This document shows, piece after piece, positions 36,001 through 61,081 of a stretch of 64,000 bases of DNA. Each line of letters opens with the position of its first letter. Within the stretch, counting starts at the first letter, position 1. Position numbers and translations under genes: made by a program. The stretch covers positions 1,756,501 through 1,820,500 of the forward strand of contig JAZARR010000179.1 of assembly GCA_037389465.1 (NCBI GenBank), read 5' to 3'. The notes under the pieces were generated by a model, which was not told the origin of the DNA, did no database searches, and was given only the letters and a program-made list of their open reading frames with translations. This DNA is from Baylisascaris procyonis. Lineage: Eukaryota > Nematoda > Chromadorea > Rhabditida > Ascarididae.

Positions 36001-38839
36001 TCTTTTCTCGTAGAGTGGGTAAGTACAGGACTGCGAATAACTAGGGGAGAGTTTAAAGATATACAGAAGGATATAAAGGCTGATGAAAAGGGAACGAGGG
36101 TATTTATTTAATGTCATATAATCGCGCATCATCAAGGATATATGTGTTGCCTCTCGCCGTCTTTCATTCAAAGTTGGGCCAATATTGTGCAGTTCAAATT
36201 AGCACATGTTGCTGATTATCAAATCGTTTAAATTTTCTCTTTAGCCTTCATTTCATTTTATTTCTTCCCGGATTTCTGCATGGAATTCCCACCTTTTTGG
36301 GAGAATTCGAGAAGTAACAATAATTGAACATTATAATTGCAGAAGTGTGTAAAAATTTGATCAGAAACGTGGTATGTTAACAAAAATAAGGGATTAAGGA
36401 CGTTACGCGCAGTGCTCGATGAGGAAGCGAAACGGATCCGGGAGTGCGATCGTCAATTGCGGGAACATGGCTTAGCTGTGAGTGATGTAGTATTCCCTCA
36501 TCAAACTCCAGCGGAAGTGAGCTGCCCTGTGCTAGAAAATAACTTTTCAAGCTTATCAAGTAAGCATGTTTATATTTGCATATCAGTGTGAGGTTTTCAA
36601 ATTTTTCTCGGGTCAGCGATTCGAAGAGCCATTTTGAATTTTTCGGGAAACAAAAGGAAGGGGACTTTGTTGTTCTTATATTGAGACGAAAAAGAGGAAG
36701 CGGACTGTGGAATTAAAGTGATTGTTGCGTTATGCCTGCACCGTCCTATCTATTTTGCTGATATATTTTTGCTGCTATCTATGAGTTATTGCAAGTAATA
36801 TTGGCCACTAAAAAATTTCGTTAGGAGTTATCAGAATCCAAAATGAAACGAATTCTAAAAGTTTTATCAATTTTGAGATGGCTGCATTGCCAATTTTCAC
36901 TTTGATATCTATGAACTTTGTTCGAGAACTCCAAATCTCGAAGTTCCTCGATTTTTTTTTAAAACTTGATGCTAACACTCTACTTGCTAATTCTGCAGTT
37001 ATTGGTACGTAATAATGTTCGTTTTTCAGTTGTACCGAAGTTACGATCACCTGAAGGAGGAGCAAACGAATCTCGGTATGCATCAAGCTATTATGCCTAT
37101 TACTTATGGCTATAATTGTGCACTTATAATTTAGATTTAATTTAAAATTATCCCTTAATTTTATGGGAATAAGAATTCTATATTGCGTTGCAGGTGAGCA
37201 TCGTCTTTTGCATATTGAATTTCGATTAGAGTCACAACAGAAATTGAATGATATGTTTAAGGTTTTTTATATTTCATTTTTTTTCAGTCCTTTCTATTCC
37301 AATTTTTTACTTATTTTATACGACCATAAGTGAAAGCAACTTCATCTTTACAGGATCGAAACCAAAGAGACAAGAACTATGGTCTTTTATGACCTTTATT
37401 GGCGTTAATGTTGACAGCTTTAAGAATGTTCTAATTGAATTCGTCTATGGAAATTGTGTTAAGTTATTATTTAAGCGGAAGTGTAGCACTCAATTTATTT
37501 GAATATCTCAAAGATTGAGAGGAATGTCGCTTAAATGGAATAGAATTCTTTTGCTAAAATTTTGGGAAATGAAAGATGTGGATTATTTTTAAGCTAATGC
37601 GATAAAATGATTTAGCGTATACTAAATTATGCAACGCTAACAGCATGATATGCTTTTTGTTCGATTATTGAATCGTTATGTATCTCTCTTGATGTGTGGT
37701 CAGATTTAATTGCGGTTTGCGATGGAAAAATATCACTGAATGAAACCTCTCTATTTGTGAAAAAAAGATATGAAAAGTTTTATGTATCTTTCTTCTGTTT
37801 CTTAATCGTCCACTTATTTAAAAGATAAAATAGTTGAGTGGTTATTGAAAATGGGCATTTTCCTATATTACTTTGTGCCAGATTTTCTTGCATTTTTTCA
37901 TTTTAGTTTGTTTCTTCTAGTGTTTCATTCCCAACATATGCTTGCGCTAGAAAGCGAAAGCTTACCCTTTGGGCTAAGATCATCGTGGCTAATATTTTAG
38001 AAGTATTTATTTTGGTGCAATTCGACTTTTTATGGTGGTTGATTAAATACTTGGGAGGTAAAGATGTGAGATGATCGTGCGAGGGAATTTTTATATCTCA
38101 TCGTTAAAGAGTTAATTTCAACAAATATTTCATTTTTAGTGATGTTACAACTTCCATTGCACCGACTACTGCATTTGAAGGATATTTACCGCCGCAATCG
38201 TTCAATATTCCTCCGCCAATTTTGTCGGTTCCACCACCGCATTTCAATGTACCTCCACCCAACCTCAACATTCCACCACCATTCCTCAATGTCCGTGCCC
38301 CTAACGTTGCCGTTCCTCCTCCGATTTTCGCTGCCCCTCCTCCAAGATTTCCCATTCCTCCAGCCAATATGAAGGTCCCACCACCAGGTTAGTGCGAGCT
38401 TTTTTTTTTTGCTTATACCGACATATCGCTGATGTTATAGTTATTAGATCTCAATCTCAATTAGCAAATGATATGCGTCTTTATCTCGGATTTTAATTTT
38501 TTTGCATCTTTTGGGGGGGAAGGGGGGTTAGAAAAGAGAAGAGAGGGTGGTTGGGTGGGGCTGCTGAACGACACGATAGAGAGCATTCAGAGTTTCTATT
38601 TCAATGTTTAATATGTAAATGCACTAAGTGTATATGCTAGAATAAACTATTTCCTTCAACAGCGATCATATTGCAATGATTTGTTAAGGTTTAATTGCAG
38701 AAAATCTCGAAAATTATTGTCGTCTGAAATGTTTTTTTTTCGGCTTTCTGAGGGTTAATCACGATATTTTTAATGTTCCTTTTCAGCACAGTTAACGCCA
38801 AATGCATCTTCACTTCTATGGGATTCGAATTTCATATAG
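33026..38839 (+). CDS. Unrecognised protein with helical N-terminal and proline-rich C-terminal half
   Basis: The exons I trust are 35734-35828, 36399-36559, 37030-37075, 38140-38387 and 38787-38839; all phases match and they give 200 residues ending at TAG. This start, MEAEDLRRWVMKLLKL, lies 9 nt after an AATTCAG acceptor. A further 5' exon, 33026-33160 (MEEGEIMDIKETMQEFW onward, donor GTAAGG, phase 0), joins in frame to 35725 and is itself preceded by TTTTCAG, so the protein may be 48 residues longer. The N-terminal half is charged and probably helical (VLDEEAKRIRECDRQLREHG). The C-terminal half is a run of [V/I]PPP units spaced 7 residues apart (NIPPPILSVPPPHFNVPPP and on). I do not recognise the family; the acidic start and proline runs resemble nuclear RNA-processing proteins, which is only a guess. 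The exon 36399 acceptor (GATTAAG) is weak. Confidence 0.62.
35920..36030. repeat. Degenerate 21-bp repeat carrying GTGGGTAAGTAC, five copies
   Basis: Copies start at 35920, 35941, 35965, 35986 and 36015, about 21-29 bp apart, each with GTGGGTAAGTAC or a close variant. The array lies in the intron 35829-36398 of the proline-rich protein gene. The core is very like that of the 21-bp array at 59748. Confidence 0.85.
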
Positions 38840-41800
38840 AGGCTATAACGGAGTGCGATATATTCACGATCTCGATTGGGAACCAAAGTAATCACCTCTC
38901 GTGAACGATAGAATTGCGGATGGGCCGTTTTATATTAAATTATTACTCTTTTACGGTTAAATTGATCACTCTTTATAAGCGGTAAAGGTATAAGCAAAGA
39001 TTTGATGGCTTTATCATGAACGGTGATGGTGTATGGTGAGGACATCACTAATCTCTCCACTTTCATCCCAATCGTCCACATCCGCTTAACTTGTATTCTC
39101 CTTTATGTCATCTCAGTGATTTTTTGAAATGTCTTATGCGAAAATCTTCTTGTAGAACCTTTGATTTCGTTTTGTTATATATGTTTTATTATTGTTTCAT
39201 TGTTGAGGCATAGCTTGTTTCGTTTTAAAAACTCTCTAGCCGTTTCATATATGTGATCTTATTACGATTGCTATGGTTTTTCTTTAGTCAATTTTAGTGG
39301 ATTATATTTTAATTTTATTGGTTGATGTTTAAAGAAGGGATTGACCTCATAAATCCTCCCTCTTAGAGAGGGTATGATAATGACTGTTGTGCATCATATG
39401 CATGGCGTTTGGTGGTGAAATATGGGTCACTATGGAAGCAATATGGCTGAAAATTTGAATTTTTTTGTGAAGGGGAAGGGGCATTAACTTGTAAAATTAG
39501 AAGGAAAAAGCGAACAAACTTTGCAAGTGAATTGTTTTTGTGCTTTTATGAAGTGCTTGCTCAAGTGCATATAGTAATGTTTTGTTTGATAAAATAAAAA
39601 AATTTTTATCTCTGTCTCCAAAATTTACATTGATTTTTATTTTTCTACTCGTTGTTGGCGACGAGCCAATATTTCTGGTATTTTTCACCTCCGGAATTTT
39701 AGAACGTTCTTTAAGGTTATTTTTTCGTAATATTTGCACTCTTTGAAATATTTAAATGATGTAGGCTATCAGTAAGTGACATGGAACAATACGTTCTAAT
39801 CGCTTATTGATTATCGATGTCGTGTGAAAATGCTTCACGGTATGGCATGATCGGATCTGATCTTCGCTGTTAAATGCGTTAAAGCAATTTTTTTTAAATA
39901 TTCGAGGGCGCATATGTCCGTTTTGTGCCTAGAAATAGTGACAGAAAGAGAAGGAATGATATAGATGTAGTAGGGAGGAGGGAATTAGTGCTTTTAAATT
40001 CCTTACTTTTGATTTTGCATTACTAGGGTTAAAATTACGTTTCGTTACTTCTTGTGTTTCATTCCAAGCAGTTTCCCGGACGTTTTAGAGTGGTCCTCCA
40101 GAAAAATTTCCGTCTTCCGTTTACTGTAGAATAACAAAAATTTGTTTTTACTGGGGCATTTGCATTTATCAGTAAAATTCGCCTTTTTCCAAGATCCTTT
40201 CTGTCGAAAATCCGTTTTTTTTTTGAGTTGTTGGCATCAGTACTCTATTCTTTTCCATTCTCGGCCCTCGCTCACAAATTATGGGAAAAAGAATTCAGGT
40301 GGTCTTACCTACCTGTCTGAGAATTAGTTCTGGCTTAGTCAAGTGGAACAGCGTTGAGAGAACCTCCATCGAAGGGTTGGAGAATGCAGTCAGTTTTTAA
40401 ATAAAGTTTAAATAACACTCATTTTAAATAACACACTCATTCACTCACACTTGAGTTTTTAAATAAAAAGATTTCATCGTATTGCGCAAAAATTTGTTAG
40501 CTAAAATTATTGGTCGAATATACTTAGATTCGGTGAGGAGCTTCTTGAAGTATGCGCAACTTGGAAGAGCATGTCTCGAAAAGTTTTCTGAACAATTTAC
40601 AAACACCGATGTGGCGCTTTCAGTGATCTTGTGCGGTAAATCAGTATAGTCAAAATTTCGCGATAAAGGAATGGTTATAGGTTTGATGACCCAAAGGGGA
40701 CATGGCGAAATCCTGTAATTTGTGGGGAATAAGATTTTACTAAAAAGATGGATTTTTCTTCGAACATATGGGGAATATCACTGCCGCCATGTGATGTCGA
40801 TTTATTATGACGACAGATGCATAGATTGAAGGGTTTAGAGGGAGTAAAGGTGGCTGCACTCCTCGAAAAAACCAAAATTTTTCCGAAATTAGAGATAAAT
40901 TTGAATATTTGATTAGCTTCCTCCTATCCTCTGCATCGTGAGTGGAGGTGATCTACAGCTTGAAAAGAGTTGGTTGAAATTTCGGTAACAAATGACCTGA
41001 AATGACATCATGCTTCGCGGTATCTGATATCACCATATTACTGTCATTTTAACTAGTCGCCATCGAGCAGGCCTTATAAAAGTGCTTAAATTTTTCGCCT
41101 TTTGACCTTAAATAAAATAAGAGTTAAATCATCGAATTTCACGCGTATGAATATAGGAACACATATATAACCGTTCTCACTTTCACTATTTGAAAGGAAG
41201 GGTTTGTTTTATATTCTATCATTTGATGTGGAATTGTTAGCTAGATGTTTTGAAATTTCCATGAAATGAATCACAATTAAACGATGTGCAATTAAACAGT
41301 AAGAAAAAATAAGAGATTCAAAAATTTGAACAAAAATTAATTGGGAAAGGGAAAACTTTTTAATTCGTTCTCAACCGAATTTAATTGTCACCAAAACTGG
41401 TAATGTGTCGGTTACCGAAGTACCATTATTGACATTTTTATCACCCGATCTTTCTAAGTAAGCTATTCTTGTGGTTTGCCAATTGGACGTAAATTTCGCC
41501 TAGAAATATCGCATGCTAAAAATTGTGAATTATTTATTTATATTCGTTATGCGCGAAAAAGAAAGAGGGATTATTGTAAGCATTTCAGAATTAAAACCGA
41601 TTCATTTTAGCTATTTAAATGTGTAAAGTATTTGCCAAAAAAGAAGGAAAATGAAAATTGAGTTTCGTTCATTTCTATGGTTTTATGCGTATTAGAGCAA
41701 AAATTATATATTTTTTTATTGCCTATTTGAAAATGAATCTTAATTTTCCATGGGAAACCTTTTGAAAATCCAATCATCACAAATCTTGGAGAGGGAGGAG

Positions 41801-41978
41801 GGGGAAAAGATGGCGGAAGGGAAAAATAGAGAGTTTGAGTATTCCTTGATTTACTTTGTTTTAATCTAAAATTGTTTTTTTTGTTATATTGTTTTTTATT
41901 GTTTGTTTATCGTTCCGTAGATATGGTTATTGTCGAATAGACATTTAAAGAGTAAAGAATAGAATGCATTAATTTCAG
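38840..41978. other. Intergenic stretch upstream of the AFG2 gene
   Basis: AT-rich with purine-rich patches at about 39950-39985 and 41788-41830. No exon chain is supported on either strand. It ends at an ATTTCAG acceptor (41972-41978), 13 nt before the AFG2 start. Confidence 0.5.
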
Positions 41979-41991
41979 ATTCTCAAAAACG

Positions 41992-54129
<12,138 letters not shown>

Positions 54130-57062
54130 GGTATTGATAGCGATTTGATTATTATTATCACTGAAAGATGCATTTTTATGTGATTTGCAAAGGGTTTTGT
54201 TTTGTTTTCTTGTTGCAAAAACTGCAGAAAATACATCAGAGAAAGTGCATCTTTTGTTGCAAAAAATATATTAGAAGTTCTTATTAGAAGCGTTTGATCG
54301 GACTGTAATTTCTATGCTTTTATGCATATGTTTGTATTTCCTTTAGTTGTGAAAGTTGCATTGTTGAAATTCGATTTGTTCACTATGACAAAATTTAGTG
54401 AGCATATTTATTAGATTGAATCATTTCCAATAATATTTTTGGAATATTTTTGGTTTAATTCAATTTTCGGAGGCGTTATAAAAGTTTGAAAAAATTTGTT
54501 TGCATGGATTTGTTCTATAACCGTCTAGATTATGAGTTAAGCTGTTACGTATATAATTTTCGGAGATGCACTATCGTATTATAACTTTTGAAGTATTTTA
54601 TGTAAATATTTTTAGGTTTTGAATATTTTTATAAAGATTAATTTCTGAGCGAAAGTAATTTATTGCTATTAGTGTTTTCCATTTCCTTGAAAAGTTTTCC
54701 TTCTTTTGGCCGTTTTTTTAGATTTATTGATTCTCTTCTGTCGAGTATAATTTTTTTGAATTGAAATATTAAAAAATTCACTAAAAAAATCTTTTTTTCG
54801 GTGAATCTTGTTGAAAATTATCCTCGCTCTAGAGAAAAATAACTGATCTGAAAAAACTAAGGTTGAATTGAAATTTTTAATTTGTATTTTGGTGCATTTT
54901 CAGTTCGTTATCCATATTTTGCTCGTTGTTGTTCGTTATCAGTTGTTGTCGTTGTTGATTTTGTTGTTTTATAGGTACCAAATCTTCAAATAAAATTTTT
55001 GCGCATTACGGTTTGAATGCATGTCTTCCTGCAGCTATTATTCTTACGTTTAGAACTGCAGCTGTACGATTCGAATGAAAGGATTTCAGGTCGGTTTGTG
55101 ATCCGCTTCCTCTGAATAAACCAAATCCCGGCGACAGTTAGATCACAAGACCCTTTAAAATATTTGGTCGATATCTAGCTTATTACTCAGCATTAGCTCT
55201 GGCTTAGAGAAGAACAATAACAAGGGAAGAAGAGTTAGGGGAATAGTAACGTCATCTTCCATGCCTACCTCATTTCTATACGGACAGCGGTAGCTTCCTC
55301 CATTCCTACGCAAGGTGCTTATCTTTCGTTATCGAAATAAATGCTTAGACCTTACTTAACGAATTTTGTATGAATTGTTCCGCATATACCAACAGTGAAC
55401 TGTTATGGTTGTGTTTTGAATATCCGGAACAATCAGCGAATTATTTAGTTGGTTAGCGTAACAGTAAGTTTTTGTTTTTTTTTGATGCATTGGGGAGGGT
55501 GTGGGGGTGGGGGTGGAGGGGGGGGGGTGAATGCGATATGAAGTGGGAAGAGATCGTGGCAAAAGAATCGGTTGAAGAGAAAAGGGGGGAGGAGCGAATA
55601 ATTTGATGGATTTTCATGCTAAGGGAGCTGGAGCACTAGTGCCGCACAATGCTTTCGTCACCAAATTTCATTCTCAACAATATGTTTAGTATCTCTTTGC
55701 TTCCTTTCATCGACATTTATGGTTTACAAGGCACATATAAAATTCTACGCTATTTATTTTCAATTATGTAATGAATAACATGAGTGAAATAAGTGCATAT
55801 ATAAAGGGCGTTTTTTTTCATTGTTTAGTCAGCGCTTATCATATTTGGGTTATCACATTCGTAAGCGGTTATAAAGTTTTTGGCTGCTTCTATGTTCTCA
55901 TACTTTTCATAGCGTAGAAGTGCTGAATATTCAATGCTTTTACTGAAGATTTGCACCTGTCAAGCTTAGATTTTTTATCGATTTGATCGGATGAAAACGA
56001 TTTCTATGTAATGTTAGCTGTAATAATGTAAGCGATACAGCTCCGAGCGTACTTCTCTAAGACCAGAGGAAGATGAATAAACTCCGAGAAGAGGGAGAGT
56101 GGTCCATCAACCTTTTTTAAAACTAAGTTTTGAAATTTTGAGGACTTTTCGTCGAAATTGCTCTTCACTAACTTTCACTTATAGCTTAAGATCACTACTT
56201 GATATAATATCAAGCAAATATGATGACTATTTGACGACCATTCATCTTGATCATCGTTGATGAAATTAATTTCTATTCTAATAGATCTCTTGTATGTCAA
56301 AAATTTTCAGTCTTGATGAATTTAGATGGCTGTCAAAAATAGGGAAGTGAATTAGGGGTATTGAATGTTTTCTTAAGTATTGTAATATTTATGTCTATCA
56401 TTAGCATTTTCTTTGAATGTATTTTTATTCGTATTGAAATATCCACATACACTATCAAATGCACTTGACTTGGTATTATGGATTTATTGTCTATAGTAAA
56501 TTAGTAATATTTATTGTATAATAATATTAATTTTTCAGCAGGTAAAGGTAAGAGTGAATGAATAAATGAAGATGCAGTTGGATAATTTTATTGCTTTGTT
56601 ATCGTTTATTCTTTTATGCCTATAGTAACACTCAGTTGAAGAATGAAAATTTTAAATATAATTGATGCAAATTGCATTATTATTCACTAGCAAATATTCA
56701 TTTTGCTGATCTCTGCATAATGTTCTCATAAATGATACCTCAATGTTGTTTGAATTGTGTGGCCAACCTGAAATAGTGGAATTATTTGTTATAGTGGATA
56801 AGTAGGATTAGTAGATAAGATTGCAGCTATAGCGTAGCGCTTCATGATTAAGAAGCTTAGAAAATGCTAGTCAATTTAAATAAAATAGCCTCGGCAACAT
56901 TCTCGTCTAGAATAATATTTCCTAACCAAGACCTGAAATACTCTGTCAATGATGCTAAATGGGTTGATTTATGATTATACGGTGTGCAGGGCTTAGGGTT
57001 AATTGATAATTAATAAATTTTAAACCCATCACCTATTTCTGAAGTTTATTCAAATGTGAACT
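54130..57062. other. Intergenic stretch between AFG2 and the lectin gene
   Basis: AT-rich with a G-rich tract at about 55493-55528. No exon chain is supported. It ends in GTTTTCAG (57065-57072), which I take as the 5' acceptor of the lectin mRNA. Confidence 0.5.
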
Positions 57063-57074
57063 ATGTTTTCAGCA

Positions 57075-57439
57075 ATGACAATTAAAGTTATTCTTTTGTT
57101 TGTATGTTCATTTCTTATCGTTTCGAGTGATTTGATATGTTTCAACGGTGGTATCAACGCTTTTGGGAAATTTTACTTTTTTTTTCACTCATCACAAACG
57201 AAAGAAGATGCCGAAACGATATGTTCGAGTATCAGTAGTCGTTTATTGATTGTTTTCAATGAGTCTCAACAAAACTTCGTCTTAGGTAAGCGATTTTCAA
57301 TTATATTTTAGTTGTAATGCACGCAACGAGTGGGGACGGAGGGATTGACCGGACCAAATAGCCCGTCTTTTATACTTTCTAATCCCAAGTGAAGAGGCAA
57401 AACAAGGCTCATTGATCTTGAAGAATTTGAGCTCTTATG

Positions 57440-57500
<61 letters not shown>

Positions 57501-60500
57501 CATTTTTCTAAATACACACATACGCATGTATAAATATAAATGTGTTTGTATATTCAAATGTATGGTTATTTGCATTACATTTAAATGTATAAATGTATAA
57601 AATATGATATTCTTTTGCATGTGATGCTCACTCCCAACAAAGAGATTTGTGATGTTTCTCGTCCATCAATCCATCAATTCTAATTGTAAATTTTCACTTT
57701 GAATGTCTTAAGAGTGTTTATTCTGTGAAAGTCGTACTCATTACTATTCAACATCACTATTATGTTCAAAATTCGGATTTGAATTTAAAGCTTTATAATG
57801 AAACGATTTTTTTAAATGATCAAAGATCAAAGGTCGTTAAGGATTGAATTTGAAAATTTCATCTTTTCCTTCAATGAACTAGATTAATCACTAGAGATCG
57901 AATGTATTCAACTTATCGATTGGTAGAGATTGCTATTAAATTGATGAGTCGAAAAATTGCAAATTTTAGAGCTCCAAAAATTGAACATTTTCACTTTTTC
58001 TTATCAAGGGAATTTATGAAGGATCTCAATTTTAGGAATCGCCGTTGAGAGATTTACGACATCCGACTATTGGCTTGGATTAGAGCAAACTGCTGGACAG
58101 AGATCATGGCTATGGAATGATGGATCAATTCTTTTATATAGTAATTGGGCTGAAGGTAACTATGATTTTACTGCTTATATCTGTATTTGATATTATATCT
58201 GATATCTTACTGCGTTTATTCTACGATATTATTATTAAAAAATAATATTCTTCCAGGATATCCTTCCAGTAACGGAAGTGAACTCTGTGTAGCTGCAAAT
58301 CTCACCACTGGAGAATGGTATACAACTGACTGCAGTGAGAAAAAATTTTTTGTTTGCGAAACGACGTCGATCATCTATGATTGCCAAAGTGAGCTCTTTT
58401 ATTTTTTAATTTATTCCTAAGATAAGTTTTTTTTCGTAAAAAACCATATATTAGAGAACGAGTTTTTATTTTTCATCACAGAATTAGAAGAGAGCTTCTA
58501 TGCAACGAACACATCCATTCAAACGAACTATTATTACGACCTAATACGTTAGATTTTCTCATTGATCTTTCGTCAGGCTGAAATTTATATCTATATAAAA
58601 CTAGGCTATAGGTATGATAACGCCACAGTATTGATAAAGTATCAACCATAACTCTTGTGGTAAGTTTAATTGTTTTACATAAGTTAATTTCAGGTTGTTT
58701 GGGAAGTTCCGTCGATAAGCATTTGGACGGCGCATTGCATAATATATCGGCTGATGATCAACTGACTTCCCCGGACTATTTCACCGATTTTGAAGTGTCA
58801 TCGAATACAGTGCCTAGCATTTCGGCTTCCCCAAACTATCTCGACGATTCTAAACTGCCATCGAGTTCACTGGATGATATATCGGCTGACGATCAGTTGT
58901 CTTCTCCGAACTATTCCGGCGATCCTGAAGTATCATCACAAACCACTACTTTCCCAAAGACAACGACCGAGACTATTACGCAGTCGTGCACTCCTTGTGA
59001 ACCTTGCACTACACAACCATCGTCTACACCTTGCATATCACTATCTGCAGTGACCACAACACCCACTGAGACCGACGATCTTAGAGGTATGTTTTATAAA
59101 GAATATAATAATCCCTGATATTCTTGTTTGTGCTAGGATGTTTGCTTGAGCTGCATCTGAAATAAAGGAGATGTAATCTTCGTCGTTATGAAGCTTTTCT
59201 AGCGATATGAATGTTCATGAAACTAGTAATACGAGGAATACCATAGACTTGTTATCACTGATGACAATCAATATAGAAAGGAGATAGCTTGTAAGGATGA
59301 GAAGGAATAAAAATTGCAGTATTATTCCATAGATCCTGCTTGTTGAAGATTTGTTGACCACAGAAAGGCGTAGAATGAAAGTAGATTGATTGAGGCGTCG
59401 ATTATTGATCTGATTGATCAGAAATGAAGAAAATGTGGGGAATTTCCAGAAATATTGCATTGATAAAATGCAAATCACGTTGAAAAATTTAATAGTAGGA
59501 CCATGTGTTCTAGTTAAAAAGAAGCTATCGTGCTATCATATCCCATGTCGAAGGATACTGATCTCACTTGCCGTATTCTTTTAATTTCATCAGTGGTTCT
59601 TAGGTAATGCTTCAATTATCTATTCTCTAATGATCTTCCTAAAATTTATAGTGGCAATTCAGGAGATATTAGAAAAATTTCACCACGAGCGAAGGTTTAT
59701 CGAAGGTGACTATCCTGTACACATGTTGCAACTTTTTTTTTCTGTTTGTGGGTAAGCGCAGTTTGTCTGTGGATAAGTGCAGTTTGTTTGTGGATAAGCG
59801 CAGTTTGTCTGTGGATAAGCGTTACTTGTCTGTGGATAAGCGCAGTTTGTCTGTGGATAAGCGCAGTTTATCTGTAGATGAGCGCAGTTTGTCTGTGGAT
59901 AAGCACAGTTTGTCTGTGGATAAGCGCAGTTTGTCTGTGAATGAAAGGGGATAAACGCAGCTCCCATGTCGTCTCCTTAGCGAAATACTTATTTAGAATC
60001 TATTTATAGATGATTTCTTTTTTGTGAATTGAGTCGATGACTGTGAAAATTACATCTGAGCGTCGTGGCAGACAGAGAAATAATATGAAATGTATTAACA
60101 TCGCCAATGTTTCTTCATCCGTAATTGCGTGCATATATGCATTCACTTATTCGTTTATTAGCCTTCTGAATTGGCAATCGTTCGGTCACGTACTTCTTAA
60201 ATGTTTTTGCAATCAAATTTGCATATTGAATCCGACTTTATCTAGCGATCGTCGATCTAATCATTTGGTTAACAAACAAATTTTGCTTATTTTTTTAGAG
60301 TGCCAACCGAAAAATTATTCATTTTCTTGCGTATTATTTTTAATGGTCCCTTTATGATTTTCTTAGAATTAATATAGTTCGTATCCGAGCAAATTATGCA
60401 TCATATGCACTTGTGAAATTCGTATCCATTGAAGTTTGCCCGAAAACCACGAGTGTGAAGATTATCATCATTTCGTTTTATTCTCTAAAAAAACACCCTA

Positions 60501-61015
60501 CCTAACAGTTAGAAAATGCTAATTTCTTGGTGGTTTATATGAGGTGAAAAATTTCAGTAAACGCGTTAAAAGTAGGTTCATTTTACAGCTAAAAACTGGA
60601 CATACTTCGGCTCGACTGAGGCGTGGTATAAAGTAAGTAAGTTTTCATTTTTTGTTCTACTATGCAAATTTTCTCATGAAACATTGAAATGAATTTTATT
60701 ATCTTGCAATGAAATTTCCGAATGAAGTACTAGAAGTTGTTTATCACTTCCACTTTTATCATCGTTGCACATTTAATTATTTTCAATCTTATCAATTGGC
60801 CTCATTTCTATAGCGTATAAACTCATGCTTTACTAAGAAAAACGAGAGTCTTGAGTAGTAGTAGCAGTAGTTTTTCCAAATATTAGCGCACTTTGGTGAT
60901 CCTCGTGAGCTCATTTAATGACCATCATTGTTTCTTTTAACTGTGCTCTAAATAAAGGAATTGATATGTGATTTAATCAGGAGGTTTCTAATAATACCAT
61001 TGAAAATGTGATTCA

Positions 61016-61081
<66 letters not shown>

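Noticed and set aside
59706..59967. Open frames with repeated SLSVDKR or NCAYPQT units
   Set aside because: They are translations of the 21-bp intronic minisatellite, kept open because 21 is a multiple of 3.
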